A DNA stretch of 64,000 nucleotides from Tubiluchus corallicola (lineage: Eukaryota > Priapulida > Priapulimorpha > Priapulimorphida > Tubiluchidae): the NCBI GenBank assembly GCA_030141605.1, contig JAQGDQ010000334.1, positions 1-64,000 of the forward strand, given 5' to 3'. Below the pieces are notes generated by a model. That model had not been told where the DNA came from, did not search any database, and saw nothing but the letters and a program-made list of their open reading frames with translations. Position 1 is the stretch's first letter. Every line of letters begins with the position of its first letter. Shown one piece after another: positions 39,959 through 49,125 of this stretch. A program made the translations under genes and the position numbers.

Positions 39959-40222
39959 CTACCTCTTCCTTTTGTCCATATGCTGTTGATACCTATTTTT
40001 AAACTTATCTACCCGGCCAGCCGTATCAACAAGCTTCATTTTGCCTGTATAAAAAGGGTGGGAGGTGTTGGATATTTCAATTTTTATCAATGGATATTTA
40101 ATACCATCTAGTTCAACAGTCTCTTTTGATTCTGCTACAGACTTATCAATAAAGGTATGTCCGTTAGACATATCCTTGAAGACAACCAACCTGTAGTTTT
40201 CCGGGTGTATTCCCTTTTTCAT
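39959..40222 (-). CDS. rpmE2: 50S ribosomal protein L31, type B
   Basis: L31 bridges the ribosomal subunits. The 87-residue protein is of type B: it lacks the CxxC zinc motifs of type A and has the [17 protein letters not shown] start and the [20 protein letters not shown] segment. Type B forms often replace type A under zinc limitation. In Bacteroidota they can be the only form, so that role is not implied here. A clear terminator follows. Confidence 0.95.
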   Translation of the reverse strand: MKKGIHPENYRLVVFKDMSNGHTFIDKSVAESKETVELDGIKYPLIKIEISNTSHPFYTGKMKLVDTAGRVDKFKNRYQQHMDKRKR

Positions 40223-40441
40223 CAGTCAATAAATTTATTTTAACTTAAAACTGTGATGTAAAGCCTACTTTTATGCTCTATGCTTTTCATCATTTGTTGA
40301 ATAAACACTTTCAGCATATACCTTACTCACATTTTAACGATTTGCAAAGTTATACATACTTAGCAAATCTACAAGGAATATTTACTTAAATCTTCCTGTT
40401 TGAAGTGAATTCTTCTTATTCCTACAACACTTTTGCGCATA

Positions 40442-40560
40442 TTGAGGCTTCTGTAAAACGAAATATTTTGGGTTAAGCGGAGGAAAAGCTTGATAATACC
40501 CCCATAGTTTACTGATATAAATGAGGGTTTTGGCAGAAGTTATTTTAATAAAAGGATCAC
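40442..40560 (+). repeat. Dispersed intergenic repeat, copy O (truncated at an IS end)
   Basis: The left end TTGAGGCTTCTGTAAAACG and middle TAGTTTACTGATATAAATGA are clear. The sequence breaks off at the IS4 boundary after TTTTAATAAAAGG, without the terminal CTTTGCAAAG. The interval 40223-40441 has no gene. Confidence 0.75.
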
Positions 40561-41851
40561 TACTGTCCACTTAAAACATACTGATTGACAGTTGATTATT
40601 ATCTCGTTCTTTGACATTATTGTAATCTAGTTTTATAAACAGCTCATTTATAGGTGATTTATCAAATAAGGAGATGCCTAAAATCTGTAGAATTTCGTAA
40701 GTTGAACTCTTAAGGTTTAGGTCATGCCCCACAATGGCAACCAAACAGTATGTTATGATTGCAGAGTAAATTTGTATTCTAACTGCATTTTCGGAATTGC
40801 CCCAAAAGTTTTTAACTTTTAAATGTTGCTTTATCCATTTGAAGAACAGCTCTACTTGCCATCTGTTTTTGTATAAGTAAGCGATATCTTCTGCGGAAAG
40901 CTCAAAATTGTTGGTCAAGAAAATGAATTCTCTTGAGGTTTCTTCATCATAGAACTTTATCCTCCTGATTTTTTCGGGGTAATCCTTAGATTGATAGAAG
41001 CCAGTTAGTTTGCCTATTTGGTCGCACTTTACACCTGTGCTCTTGTCAACGGGATTTGAATACATCCGTTTAAATTTAAGGTTGGACTTGGCTCTGACGA
41101 CGAAATATGCAGAGAGGTTTGTTATTCTGAAAAGCCGTTTAAAATCGACATACCCCCGGTCAAACACATAATAAGCGTTTGCTTCGTAAGGTATCACGTC
41201 CATTGCATTGACATCGTGTACGGAAGCTTCTGTGATATGCACAAACACTGGTATTTGTATTGTAACATCAAACAAGGTATGAAGCTTTATTCCTCCTTTT
41301 TTCTTGCGAAACTTTGCCCACCAGAATATATTCAGGCACAAGTCTATCGTTGATGAATCAAATGCATATACCTTGCCTTTGATCTTAAAGGTGTCGTTTG
41401 ATAGTTTTTTGCGCGCTACATCAATCATGTAGTATGCAAATTCCTCAAAAATCTTGCTGTTCCTTTTTTCATTGGCTTTAGCAAGATTGCTGCGGGATAC
41501 GCTCTTGCCAAAACCAAGATGGTAAGTTTTGTTGCTGTGTGCATTTACCGCAACAGTCAGGTCTCGTAAACTATCCCTGTTTGTTAACTGACCAAATATC
41601 ATACAGAGCAACTGGTTCCAACATGTAAAATGCTTGATGTACCTGTTGCCGGAATATTTAGAAACGAATTTATCAAATACCCGTCGGGGCAGAAACATGC
41701 TCAATTGGGCAAAAACATATTTACCTTTATTCATCACAGAAAATAATTTCCGCAAACATAAAGGATTCAAATCGTCACCGTTTAAATATCGCTGTAAAAT
41801 TCAGATATACTATAATTTAAAAGAACGTTTTTTACTTTTTAATGGACACTA
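40561..41851 (-). mobile_element. IS4-family insertion sequence
   Basis: The element is about 1.29 kb with one transposase gene. Candidate terminal inverted repeats are TACTGTCCACTTAAAA (40561-40576) and, reading inward from the other end, TAGTGTCCATTAAAAA (41851-41836), 13 of 16 matching. No direct target duplication is obvious. It lies between two fragments of the dispersed repeat (copies O and P), which do not join into one copy. Confidence 0.8.
40571..41734 (-). CDS. IS4-family transposase (DUF4372 N-terminal domain)
   Basis: The DDE transposase moves the surrounding element. I prefer the ATG at 41734 (MNKGKYVFAQL) over one 12 codons upstream. The N-terminal DUF4372-type domain (FDKFVSKYSGNRYIKHFTCW) precedes the IS4 core: first Asp in YAFDSSTIDL, second in YVFDRGYVDF, and the YREK-type signature in YLYKNRWQVELFFKWIKQHL with Arg, Glu and Lys in place. 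The frame is intact at 387 residues, so the element may still be active. It sits between rpmE2 and a Spy-like gene. Confidence 0.93.
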   Translation of the reverse strand: MNKGKYVFAQLSMFLPRRVFDKFVSKYSGNRYIKHFTCWNQLLCMIFGQLTNRDSLRDLTVAVNAHSNKTYHLGFGKSVSRSNLAKANEKRNSKIFEEFAYYMIDVARKKLSNDTFKIKGKVYAFDSSTIDLCLNIFWWAKFRKKKGGIKLHTLFDVTIQIPVFVHITEASVHDVNAMDVIPYEANAYYVFDRGYVDFKRLFRITNLSAYFVVRAKSNLKFKRMYSNPVDKSTGVKCDQIGKLTGFYQSKDYPEKIRRIKFYDEETSREFIFLTNNFELSAEDIAYLYKNRWQVELFFKWIKQHLKVKNFWGNSENAVRIQIYSAIITYCLVAIVGHDLNLKSSTYEILQILGISLFDKSPINELFIKLDYNNVKERDNNQLSISMF

Positions 41852-41911
41852 TGTTGTGATATTAAATAAGTTAAAATTATTTAAGGAGAATCTAATTACT
41901 AAAAAAAATCA

Positions 41912-41989
41912 GTCTGCTTGCATAAGTAGGAGGCTTGAGGAGGGTTCTAACAAAAATGTTAATAACGTGGTGAGTTTTGCAAAAACCTA
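41912..41989 (+). repeat. Dispersed intergenic repeat, copy P (right half)
   Basis: Only the right half is recognisable: GGCTTGAGGAGGGTTCTAAC, then AACGTGGTGAGTTTTGCAAA. It faces the 3' end of the Spy-like gene on the other strand. Confidence 0.65.
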
Positions 41990-42105
41990 ACCTCATAATG
42001 TAAGCGGAGAGAGAGGCACCCCGCTTACAAATTGCACGTACAGTTGCTGTTCTTCCCCTGCTCCCGGTGCCAACCCTTTTTCCCTGCATCATCATCCGAC
42101 CTGTC

Positions 42106-42711
42106 TCAATGATGTCTCGCCTCCTTGTAGAAGCCTTTTCCCTTACCCTTGTACTGCCTCTTCTTGCTATCAAAAACCAATCGCTGCTCCTCAGTCAGTA
42201 TTGAGCGCACTTCCTGGTGTTTCTCAGATTCTATCTTCGCAATACTAAGTTTAAGCGCCGACATCTTTTCGAGGCTTCTGTATATTTCAGCCATGTCGAC
42301 CCGGTCGGCTGTAGAGAGGGTAAGATGCTTTGCCTTTAGCTCATTCAACTGATCCCTATAAGACTTGGACTTCTTCACTCCTTCAAGCTTTATAGCTTTT
42401 ATCTGCTCTTTTTGCTCATCCGTTAGGTCTGGTAAGAATGCCTCCTTCTTTCCTCTGAGTGACTCCCCTTTTCTCAAAGCCTTTTTCTTATCCCTCTGGA
42501 CAACAGGGGCAACCTCTGCTTCCTCTCCTTCTGATAAATCATTTGCAAACACAGTAACCTCAGCCAACATATAACCATGATCCGACATACTCTCGGTCGT
42601 GAGAAGCGCATCTGAACTACTTCCAGCAGACATTCCCGTCAATACAAACGCCAATGCAGAAAGCACAGCAACAAAAATGAGAAATGAACCTTTTACTAAA
42701 ATCTTTTTCAT
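42106..42711 (-). CDS. Spy/CpxP-like exported protein with LTxxQ motifs
   Basis: This 201-residue protein has an N-terminal signal sequence (VKGSFLIFVAVLSALAFVL), an acidic linker, and a helical, charge-rich domain with two LTxxQ-type motifs, LTDEQKEQIKAI (about residue 95) and LTEEQRLVFDSKK (about 175). These are the hallmarks of periplasmic Spy/CpxP-type chaperones or metal and stress sensors. It is alone on its strand. The role is inferred from the fold, and the substrate is unknown. Confidence 0.75.
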   Translation of the reverse strand: MKKILVKGSFLIFVAVLSALAFVLTGMSAGSSSDALLTTESMSDHGYMLAEVTVFANDLSEGEEAEVAPVVQRDKKKALRKGESLRGKKEAFLPDLTDEQKEQIKAIKLEGVKKSKSYRDQLNELKAKHLTLSTADRVDMAEIYRSLEKMSALKLSIAKIESEKHQEVRSILTEEQRLVFDSKKRQYKGKGKGFYKEARHH

Positions 42712-42799
42712 AACACGATATTTTAAAAGTTTATAACACTATTTACGCCATCTTTGATCAAAAAGAGCATAGAAAGGTTTAATTTCACCAAATATTATT

Positions 42800-42930
42800 T
42801 GAGTCTATTACAGCACGAAATGCTTTGGCTAAGGATGAAAAGTATTCTAACGAAAAACCGTAGTTTACTAATGTTAAGTGAAGATTTTAACGAAAATATT
42901 AATAAAAAGATGAGCTTTGCAAGAATCTCA
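42800..42930 (+). repeat. Dispersed intergenic repeat, copy Q
   Basis: Left: TGAGTCTATTACAGCACGAA. Middle: GTAGTTTACTAATGTTAAGT. Right: AATAAAAAGATGAGCTTTGC, then AAGAATCTCA. It ends 42 bp before the penicillin-binding protein gene and contributes the -33 box of its promoter. Confidence 0.9.
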
Positions 42931-42943
42931 TTTTATATATTTG
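42916..42943 (+). promoter_or_regulatory. Promoter of the PBP1A-like gene, -33 box inside repeat Q
   Basis: TTTG at 42916-42919, within the terminal palindrome of repeat Q, is 16 bases upstream of TATATTTG at 42936-42943, a perfect -7 box outside the repeat. Transcription would begin near 42950, 20 or so bases before the ATG. Confidence 0.7.
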
Positions 42944-42971
42944 TCCATTAAAAAAATACAATTTACAGGAT

Positions 42972-45323
42972 ATGCCCAGTAAAGCTCACTTTAAAAAATA
43001 CATTATCGGATTCTGGTGTACAATACTTGCCGCGATACTGTTTATTGCTGTCTTTTTCGCACTTATAAGCAGTGGGAAGTTTGGAGAGATGCCGACTTTT
43101 GAAGAGCTGGAAAATACAAAAGCAGCCCTCGCATCAGAAGTTATAACCAATGACGGGGAGATAATGCGCAAGTTTTTCAGGGAGAATGAAAACAGGAGCA
43201 AAGTTCAATTTGATAATCTGCACCCCGATCTGATAAATGCTTTAATAGCGACTGAAGATGTTCGCTTCTACAGGCACTCAGGGGTTGATCTTAGGGGATT
43301 GGGCAGGGTCGTTAAAGGGCTGACAACAGGAAATGCCAGTGCAGGAGGAGGAAGTACAATAACACAGCAGTTGGCAAAGATGCTTTTCCCCCGCGAAAAT
43401 CTTCAAAGCTTAACAAGATTCGCTATAAGAAAATTCAAAGAGTGGGTAATCGCTATAAAGCTGGAGCGTAGCTTTACAAAAGAGGAGATACTGTCCATGT
43501 ATCTCAATAAGTATGATTTTTTAAACTTGGCAGTTGGAATAAAGTCGGCCTCATCTATCTATTTTGGAACAACAACAGACAGTTTGAAGATTCACGAGGC
43601 GGCCATGCTTGTGGGAATGGCTAAAAACTCATCGTTGTATAACCCTCTGCGCAGACCAAAGCTCACTACGCAGCGCCGTAATGTGGTTTTGTCCCAGATG
43701 AACAAATATGGGTATATAACCTCTGCACAATACGACTCCTTAAAATTTTTGCCCCTGGGACTCAACTATAGGAAGGTGGATTTTAGAACCGGATTGGGAA
43801 CATATTTCACTGAATATCTGCGTACAACACTTAGCGCAAATAAGCCCGATCCCGATAAGTATGCTGCATGGCAAAAACAGAAATTTATTGAGGACTCTAT
43901 TGAGTGGGAGACAAACCCCCTGTTTGGGTGGTGTAATAAAAACATCAAACCGGATGGTACAAACTATGACCTCTATACCGACGGCATAAAAATATACACA
44001 ACCATTAATGCGAAAATGCAGAGGTATGCAGAAGAGGCGGTGGTTGAACATTTAAGCCTCGACCTGCAGCCCAGTTTCTTTGAAAAGCTGGAAACCTTGA
44101 GTAATCCTCCGTTTTCTGAGAACTTGACAGAAGAGCAGGTGGAAAGTTTGCTAAACAACGCAATAAGGCAAAGTGAGAGGTACAGGTTGTTAAAACTAAG
44201 AGGGCTAAACTCCGAAAAAATAGAGGAGACATTTGCCAGTCCCGTAAAAATGAAAGTATTTTCATGGACCGGAGAAAAAGATACTATAATGGCCCCTGTA
44301 GACTCGATAAGATACTACCTGAGCCACCTCTGCTCAAGTATGATGACAATGGAGGCTAAGACCGGACATGTTAAAGCTTATGTGGGTGGAGCAAACTATA
44401 AGTACTTTATGTATGATATGGTAAAAGGGGGTAAGCGTCAGGTAGGATCCACAGTGAAGCCTTTTCTATATACCCTGGGCATGCAAAATGGTCTTACTCC
44501 ATGTACAAGAGCCCCAAATACAGAGCACACATTCTACCTTGGAGATGGAACAACATGGACTACCAAAAATTCGGGTAAAACAAAATATGACGGGCAAATG
44601 GTTACATTAAAATGGGGACTTGCCAATTCTGTGAACCAGATATCTGCATGGCTAATGAAGAATTTCAACCCGGTGTCTATGGCCAATATAATGAAAAAAA
44701 TGGGCATTATAAGCCCCATAGATCCTGTCCCCTCAATGTTCCTTGGGACATCAGAAGTGTCAGTATATGAAATGGTTGGGGCATATGGAATATTTGGCAA
44801 CCACGGAGTTTACTCCAAACCTATATTTGTGTCGCATATCGAAGACAGTAATGGGAACATAATTTCAAGATTCTCTTCCGAACATTACGAGGCGATAGAC
44901 CAGAATACAGCATATTTAATGATAAACCTGCTGGAAGAAGTTGTAAACAACGGCTCCGGTGCCCGCCTAAGATGGCATCCTGAGTATGGCGGACTGGTAG
45001 CAGATATTGCAGGAAAAACAGGAACTACACAAAATCAATCAGATGGCTGGTTTATGGGAGTTACCCCTGAGCTCGTTACGGGAGTATGGACAGGGGCCAA
45101 CCTGAGAAGCATCCACTTTGAGGAAATTAAATTCGGGCAAGGGGCAAATATGGCACTGCCTATCTACGGGAGGTTTATGAAAAAGATTTATGCCGATAAG
45201 GAGCTCGGCTATTCTCAGGGTACACGCTTTGAGAGGCCCCGCGGATTCAATATAGTACTCGACTGTGACCAGACAGAAAAAGGGGTAAATACTCCTGCCT
45301 ATTCAGAAGAAAGCTTTTTCTGA
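42972..45323 (+). CDS. Class A penicillin-binding protein (PBP1A family)
   Basis: Bifunctional peptidoglycan glycosyltransferase and transpeptidase anchored in the inner membrane. One membrane segment lies at residues 12-34. The GT51 domain has the catalytic Glu in ATEDVRFYRHSGVD and the GGSTITQQLAKML motif. The transpeptidase domain has the Ser-x-x-Lys motif in QVGSTVKPFLYTL, Ser-x-Asn in NSVNQISAW and Lys-Thr-Gly in IAGKTGTTQNQSDGWF. The length of 783 residues is typical. Upstream lies a complete promoter partly made by repeat copy Q. Downstream lies a long direct repeat and an IS. Confidence 0.96.
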   Translation: MPSKAHFKKYIIGFWCTILAAILFIAVFFALISSGKFGEMPTFEELENTKAALASEVITNDGEIMRKFFRENENRSKVQFDNLHPDLINALIATEDVRFYRHSGVDLRGLGRVVKGLTTGNASAGGGSTITQQLAKMLFPRENLQSLTRFAIRKFKEWVIAIKLERSFTKEEILSMYLNKYDFLNLAVGIKSASSIYFGTTTDSLKIHEAAMLVGMAKNSSLYNPLRRPKLTTQRRNVVLSQMNKYGYITSAQYDSLKFLPLGLNYRKVDFRTGLGTYFTEYLRTTLSANKPDPDKYAAWQKQKFIEDSIEWETNPLFGWCNKNIKPDGTNYDLYTDGIKIYTTINAKMQRYAEEAVVEHLSLDLQPSFFEKLETLSNPPFSENLTEEQVESLLNNAIRQSERYRLLKLRGLNSEKIEETFASPVKMKVFSWTGEKDTIMAPVDSIRYYLSHLCSSMMTMEAKTGHVKAYVGGANYKYFMYDMVKGGKRQVGSTVKPFLYTLGMQNGLTPCTRAPNTEHTFYLGDGTTWTTKNSGKTKYDGQMVTLKWGLANSVNQISAWLMKNFNPVSMANIMKKMGIISPIDPVPSMFLGTSEVSVYEMVGAYGIFGNHGVYSKPIFVSHIEDSNGNIISRFSSEHYEAIDQNTAYLMINLLEEVVNNGSGARLRWHPEYGGLVADIAGKTGTTQNQSDGWFMGVTPELVTGVWTGANLRSIHFEEIKFGQGANMALPIYGRFMKKIYADKELGYSQGTRFERPRGFNIVLDCDQTEKGVNTPAYSEESFF

Positions 45324-45336
45324 TACACCCCGGCCA

Positions 45337-45413
45337 AAAAATATCAACCCTGCCGGACTCCGTGTCTACAGAGTACCCGTAAAGGAGTAATCCCTTCTCA
45401 AGTCGAAACACCT
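45337..45413 (+). repeat. 77-bp direct repeat, left copy (IS1634-type target duplication)
   Basis: This stretch, from AAAAATATCAACCCTGCC to AGTCGAAACACCT, recurs without any difference at 47060-47136. It abuts the left inverted repeat of the IS exactly. It is best read as the long target-site duplication made by the element. Confidence 0.9.
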
Positions 45414-45517
45414 CCTGTTTTGTGCACCACAACGACGCCCCAAGAATGCACTACTGATTATCAGCAAGATAGGAATTTCAAATTTGCATTTTGGGTGCTG
45501 CATGCTTAATTTTATGC

Positions 45518-46519
45518 ATGTTTGTCCGAAAAAATAAGAATCGGAGTGGTTCTGTGAGTGTACAGATAATCTCAAAAAATCATGGTAAATATAAGGTTGT
45601 AAAAACCGTAGGTTGCGCAAAAACAAAGCGGGAAGAAGAATTGCTTTTATTGCTTACCAACACAGAGATAGAGCGGCTTAGGGGCATGCAATCGCTTTTT
45701 GTTGAACACGATGATTTGGTGGTTGAAAACTTTGTGGACAGCATTGCAAACAATCATTTACAAGTTGTAGGAAGTGAATTAATTTTAGGCAAAATTTATC
45801 AAGTCTTTAACTTTCCGGATGATGGGTGCTGCAATTATTTTCGCAACCTGGTATTATGTCGGTTAGTGTACCCGGGAAGCAAATTAAAAACCGTTGACTA
45901 TTTTAGACAGCACCTGAATACAGATGTTAGCGTACACACTATTTATCGTTTCCTTGACGAGCTAAATACAAGTTTAAAGCCACAAATTGAACAACTTACC
46001 TTTAAGCACACCAGGAAGCTACTAAAAGGAAAGATAAGTGTCGCATTTTATGATATGACCACATTGTATTTTGAGGTATCAGAAGAAGATGACTACCGTA
46101 TTCCCGGATTCAACAAAGATGGCAAGCATCAACAACCGCAAATAATGATAGGTTTACTGGTGGGTAAATATGGATACCCGATTGGCTATCAAATATTCGA
46201 GGGAAACACCTCTGAAACAAAAACACTAATCCCTGTTCTGGAAGCCTTTCAAAATAAATTTAATATCGAAAGGCCTATTGTAGTTGCCGATGCAGCTTTA
46301 CTCTCGCAGAAGAACATAAATGCCTTGATTGAAAACAAATACGAGTACATACTTGGAGGACGGATAAAGAATGAAAGTCAAAAAATAAAAGAAAAAATTA
46401 TAGCTCTTGATATTAAAGAAAACAAGCCAGTTGAGTTGAAAAACAAGAATGGAAGGTTGATTATCAGCTTCTCAGAAAAAAGAGCCTTCAACGATAAAAA
46501 AACAGAGAGAAGGGCTTAA
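45518..46519 (+). pseudogene. IS1634-family transposase, N-terminal part before frameshift
   Basis: The frame opens at the ATG at 45518 (MFVRKNKNRSG) and has the IS1634 pattern: an N-terminal domain with SVQIISKNHGKYKVVKTVGC, then the DDE core with first Asp in VAFYDMTTLYFE and second Asp in IVVADAALLSQKN. It runs into a stop at 46517-46519, shortly after a run of seven A (46496-46502). The remaining third continues in the -1 frame. One missing A in the run would explain the break; ribosomal slippage there could also bypass it. Confidence 0.85.
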
Positions 46520-47031
46520 AAAGACTTGAAAAACGTGTTGCTTCCGGCAAGCTAACAAAGAATCACATAAATAATCGCGGGTATAATAAATATCTGAATC
46601 TGTCGGGGGAGATTGCCGTTAAAATCGACTACGATAAGTTCCAGTCAGATAGAGTTTGGGATGGGTTGAAGGGTTATGTAACCAATACCCATTTACCGAG
46701 AAAAGATGTTATCGGGAATTATAGTCAGTTGTGGCAAGTGGAAAAAGCTTTTCGTATATCAAAAACTGATTTACGAATACGGCCAGTTTATCACCGCTTA
46801 AAAGAACGCATTGAAGCCCATATCTGTATTTGTTTCACAGCCTATGCCATTTACAAAGAGCTGGAAAGGTTATTGAAGGCAAATAATATTGATATCTCTG
46901 CTGAAAAAGCCTTGGAACAAATCCGGCAGATCAGGCAGCTGCAATACACTCTGCCCAAATCGAAACAAGTCAGAACAAAAATATTACAGCCAACTGAAAT
47001 GCAAAAAAAGTTGTTAAATATGAAATTATAA
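46501..47031 (+). pseudogene. IS1634-family transposase, C-terminal part after frameshift
   Basis: This is the continuation of the transposase in the -1 frame. It carries the catalytic Glu region (SQLWQVEKAFRISKTDLRIR) and the C-terminal tail FTAYAIYKELERLLKANN, and ends 28 bp before the right terminus. No start of its own covers the region needed before the catalytic Glu. With the first part it would make a protein of about 500 residues, the usual size. Confidence 0.85.
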
Positions 47032-47059
47032 ACTTGGGTGCTGCAATGCACAAAACAGG

Positions 47060-47136
47060 AAAAATATCAACCCTGCCGGACTCCGTGTCTACAGAGTACC
47101 CGTAAAGGAGTAATCCCTTCTCAAGTCGAAACACCT
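47060..47136 (+). repeat. 77-bp direct repeat, right copy
   Basis: Exact second copy of 45337-45413, directly after the right inverted repeat of the IS1634-type element. Confidence 0.9.
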
Positions 47137-47594
47137 TGGCTCATGCTGAAAAGAGCCGATGAAAGTTTTCATCCAGATAACGATTGTGGACAGGTGTCCC
47201 CCCTCATGACAATATATTTAAAGGTATTTGCTTTGGCTCTATGATAGTTTGCTGAAAAGCTTTGTTTTGCACTACTGATAGTTGTGTATACCCGGCGTAA
47301 TGCTTATTTAGTGAGCTGGTCACTGAGCTTTTCATATAAATATGCAATTCAGCATAGTCGGAAATATTTAACATACAAAGTAGCACCACCAGCTAAGGCA
47401 ACACTCTTCTCTCAAAACGAATATTTTTTGCTGTTTCGTCTATCTCTTCAGTCGTATGCTAGCCCAGAACTTTAGCTTTAAAGTGTCTGCTTCGACTACT
47501 TCTTTCCGGGTTCAACATCCTCACGCTGGGCTGATTCTGCCATGGTATGGTTATCGTGTCCTCATTTTTTACACACCACACCAATATTGTCTCT
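47137..47594. other. 458-bp stretch with no recognisable gene
   Basis: Between the IS duplication and the next minus-strand gene I find no reading frame with coding character, no hairpin terminator and no clear repeat copy. The first 30 bases (TTGGCTCATGCTGAAAAGAG) faintly resemble the left half of the dispersed repeat, too weakly to call. Confidence 0.5.
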
Positions 47595-48887
47595 TTACTT
47601 CACTTTGCGCTGAATTTTTTTAATAGCTGACTCTATTGACTTTTCCGGCTCAATAACATTAAATTCACCCCAGAACTCCTTATCCGAGAAGTCCGATATC
47701 TTATCCTGCATAACAATGTTAGGTTTCATCTTTTCTATAAATTTATCAGGCTTGCCTTCTATATCTTCTCGATTGGTTATAGCCATTTCAACAGTAGAGA
47801 TATAGTAGCTGTTAAATATCTTTCTTTTCCAGTTAATCTTAAATGTGATTTGCCCTCTGGAGTAATTAAGATACCATTTGCCACCCTTCTCCCTATAGCT
47901 AACAATATATTTCGCTTCAGTAGGGTACACTTTAGCACCTGCCGGTTTTCGTTTAATCAGCATTTCAGATACCTCTTTCCTGTTTTCGGTATTTAAATTA
48001 AATGATGCACTTATTACAGCCAGGCTTTCAGTGTCAACATATATTTCTCCGAAATACAGTGGTTTTCTTATGTGCGGGAACGGCTTAAAACCAATGACAT
48101 ATGTAAGGCGACCATCTGTTTTAACAGCATTTAATACACTGAATTCATAGTTTCCTATCATATCTTCAGTAAATATAAGGTGCGGATTTTTCATTATATC
48201 AAGCAGCAGGTTGGTGTATGGACCTCCCTGTAGCTTAAAGTTCAGAGTATCAAGCCTGGAGTAGTCAGTTGTTTTTCTTCCTTTATGCAGGCTTACCTGG
48301 TCTACCTTTTGCGAAGTATAAGGCTGCTTATGTATATTAATAACAGCTTCAGCCAGTGATACATATTTTTTCCTTTTCTGTATAGCCTCACGATAAAATG
48401 CAGACATCAGAGAGTGCCCTTCTGTGTAGTTCTCCTTTCTTTTGTTAAAGATCTCTCTCATAAGCATATCAGGATCGCGAGGGGACACATTTATTTCAGA
48501 TAGCGAGACAGATAGCATTTCCATCTCTACTACACTACCCTCAGCTTTAAGCTCGGTAATAGGTTCAATTTTGCTTTTATAACCTGTAAACGAGACTACA
48601 ACATTCTTATCCAACATGTCGTTGGGGACCTTCAGCAAGAATTTCCCTTCCGAGTTGCATACAGTAGCAATGTTTGTCCCCTCAATGTGAAGTGTGGCAA
48701 ATATCAGAGGCTCACCTGTCTTGCTGCTTTTTACTTCCCCCCTGTACTGGGTAAAAGAGCCTTTCCCTTCCTGCCAAGGATAAGGGTTGTATGCGAAAGG
48801 CGTTTTTGCACAGACGGTAATACAGACAAGCGTGAAAAGAAAGGTTGCTGTCATTTTTCTGCTTACAGGTCGGATCTCCATTTTCAT
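47595..48887 (-). CDS. Carboxypeptidase-regulatory-like domain protein, exported
   Basis: This 430-residue protein has a signal peptide (MTATFLFTLVCITVCA after a basic start). A carboxypeptidase-regulatory-like beta-sandwich follows at about 45-125 (YRGEVKSSKTGEPLIFATLH, then NSEGKFLLKVPND). The rest (125-430) resembles the soluble part of DUF5686-type Bacteroidota proteins, with MSAFYREAIQKRKKYVSLAEA and GEIYVDTESLAVISASF. A cell-envelope role is likely, but the function is unknown. Met at 48881 or 48854 are alternative starts. The 238-bp gap to the divergent cytochrome gene must hold both promoters; I cannot place them with confidence. Confidence 0.78.
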   Translation of the reverse strand: MKMEIRPVSRKMTATFLFTLVCITVCAKTPFAYNPYPWQEGKGSFTQYRGEVKSSKTGEPLIFATLHIEGTNIATVCNSEGKFLLKVPNDMLDKNVVVSFTGYKSKIEPITELKAEGSVVEMEMLSVSLSEINVSPRDPDMLMREIFNKRKENYTEGHSLMSAFYREAIQKRKKYVSLAEAVINIHKQPYTSQKVDQVSLHKGRKTTDYSRLDTLNFKLQGGPYTNLLLDIMKNPHLIFTEDMIGNYEFSVLNAVKTDGRLTYVIGFKPFPHIRKPLYFGEIYVDTESLAVISASFNLNTENRKEVSEMLIKRKPAGAKVYPTEAKYIVSYREKGGKWYLNYSRGQITFKINWKRKIFNSYYISTVEMAITNREDIEGKPDKFIEKMKPNIVMQDKISDFSDKEFWGEFNVIEPEKSIESAIKKIQRKVK

Positions 48888-49125
48888 GATTTTTGATATT
48901 TTTGGTTAGAGGGATTATACTAATCACAGGTTAAGGCGTATCTCCAATCAATCACTTTAAAAAAGTATTTATCGTTTCATCTTTGCACAAATTTACTGAA
49001 AAGATGTATGGCATTGTATCAATATTACATTAAATTTACGAGTTAAATTAAAACAGTTTACAAGTAAGGAAGATATGAAAGTTGTTATAGCTCCCTTTTA
49101 TGAAAAGAGATAATGGGGCTTTAGT

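Larger units (their letters stand above)
45414..47059 (+). mobile_element. IS1634-family insertion sequence
   Basis: The 1646-bp element is bounded by perfect 13-bp inverted repeats, CCTGTTTTGTGCA at 45414-45426 and its complement at 47047-47059. It encodes one transposase that is frameshifted. The flanking 77-bp direct repeat fits the exceptionally long and variable duplications known for IS1634. It inserted just behind the PBP1A-like gene, 13 bp plus the duplication after its stop. Confidence 0.93.

Noticed and set aside
40382-40570. Minus-strand 62-codon open frame next to the IS4 element
   Set aside because: It translates repeat copy O in antisense and ends at the IS border.
40442-41989. 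Copies O and P as two halves of one repeat split by the IS4 element
   Set aside because: Both contain the segment just before the right terminus, so they overlap in content and cannot be joined into a single copy.
41892-42173. Minus-strand arginine-rich open frame overlapping the end of the Spy-like gene
   Set aside because: It overlaps the well-supported Spy-like gene in another frame and has a composition typical of a shadow frame.
42754-42951. Plus-strand 65-codon open frame before the PBP gene
   Set aside because: It translates repeat copy Q and part of the promoter region; it shows no protein-like features.
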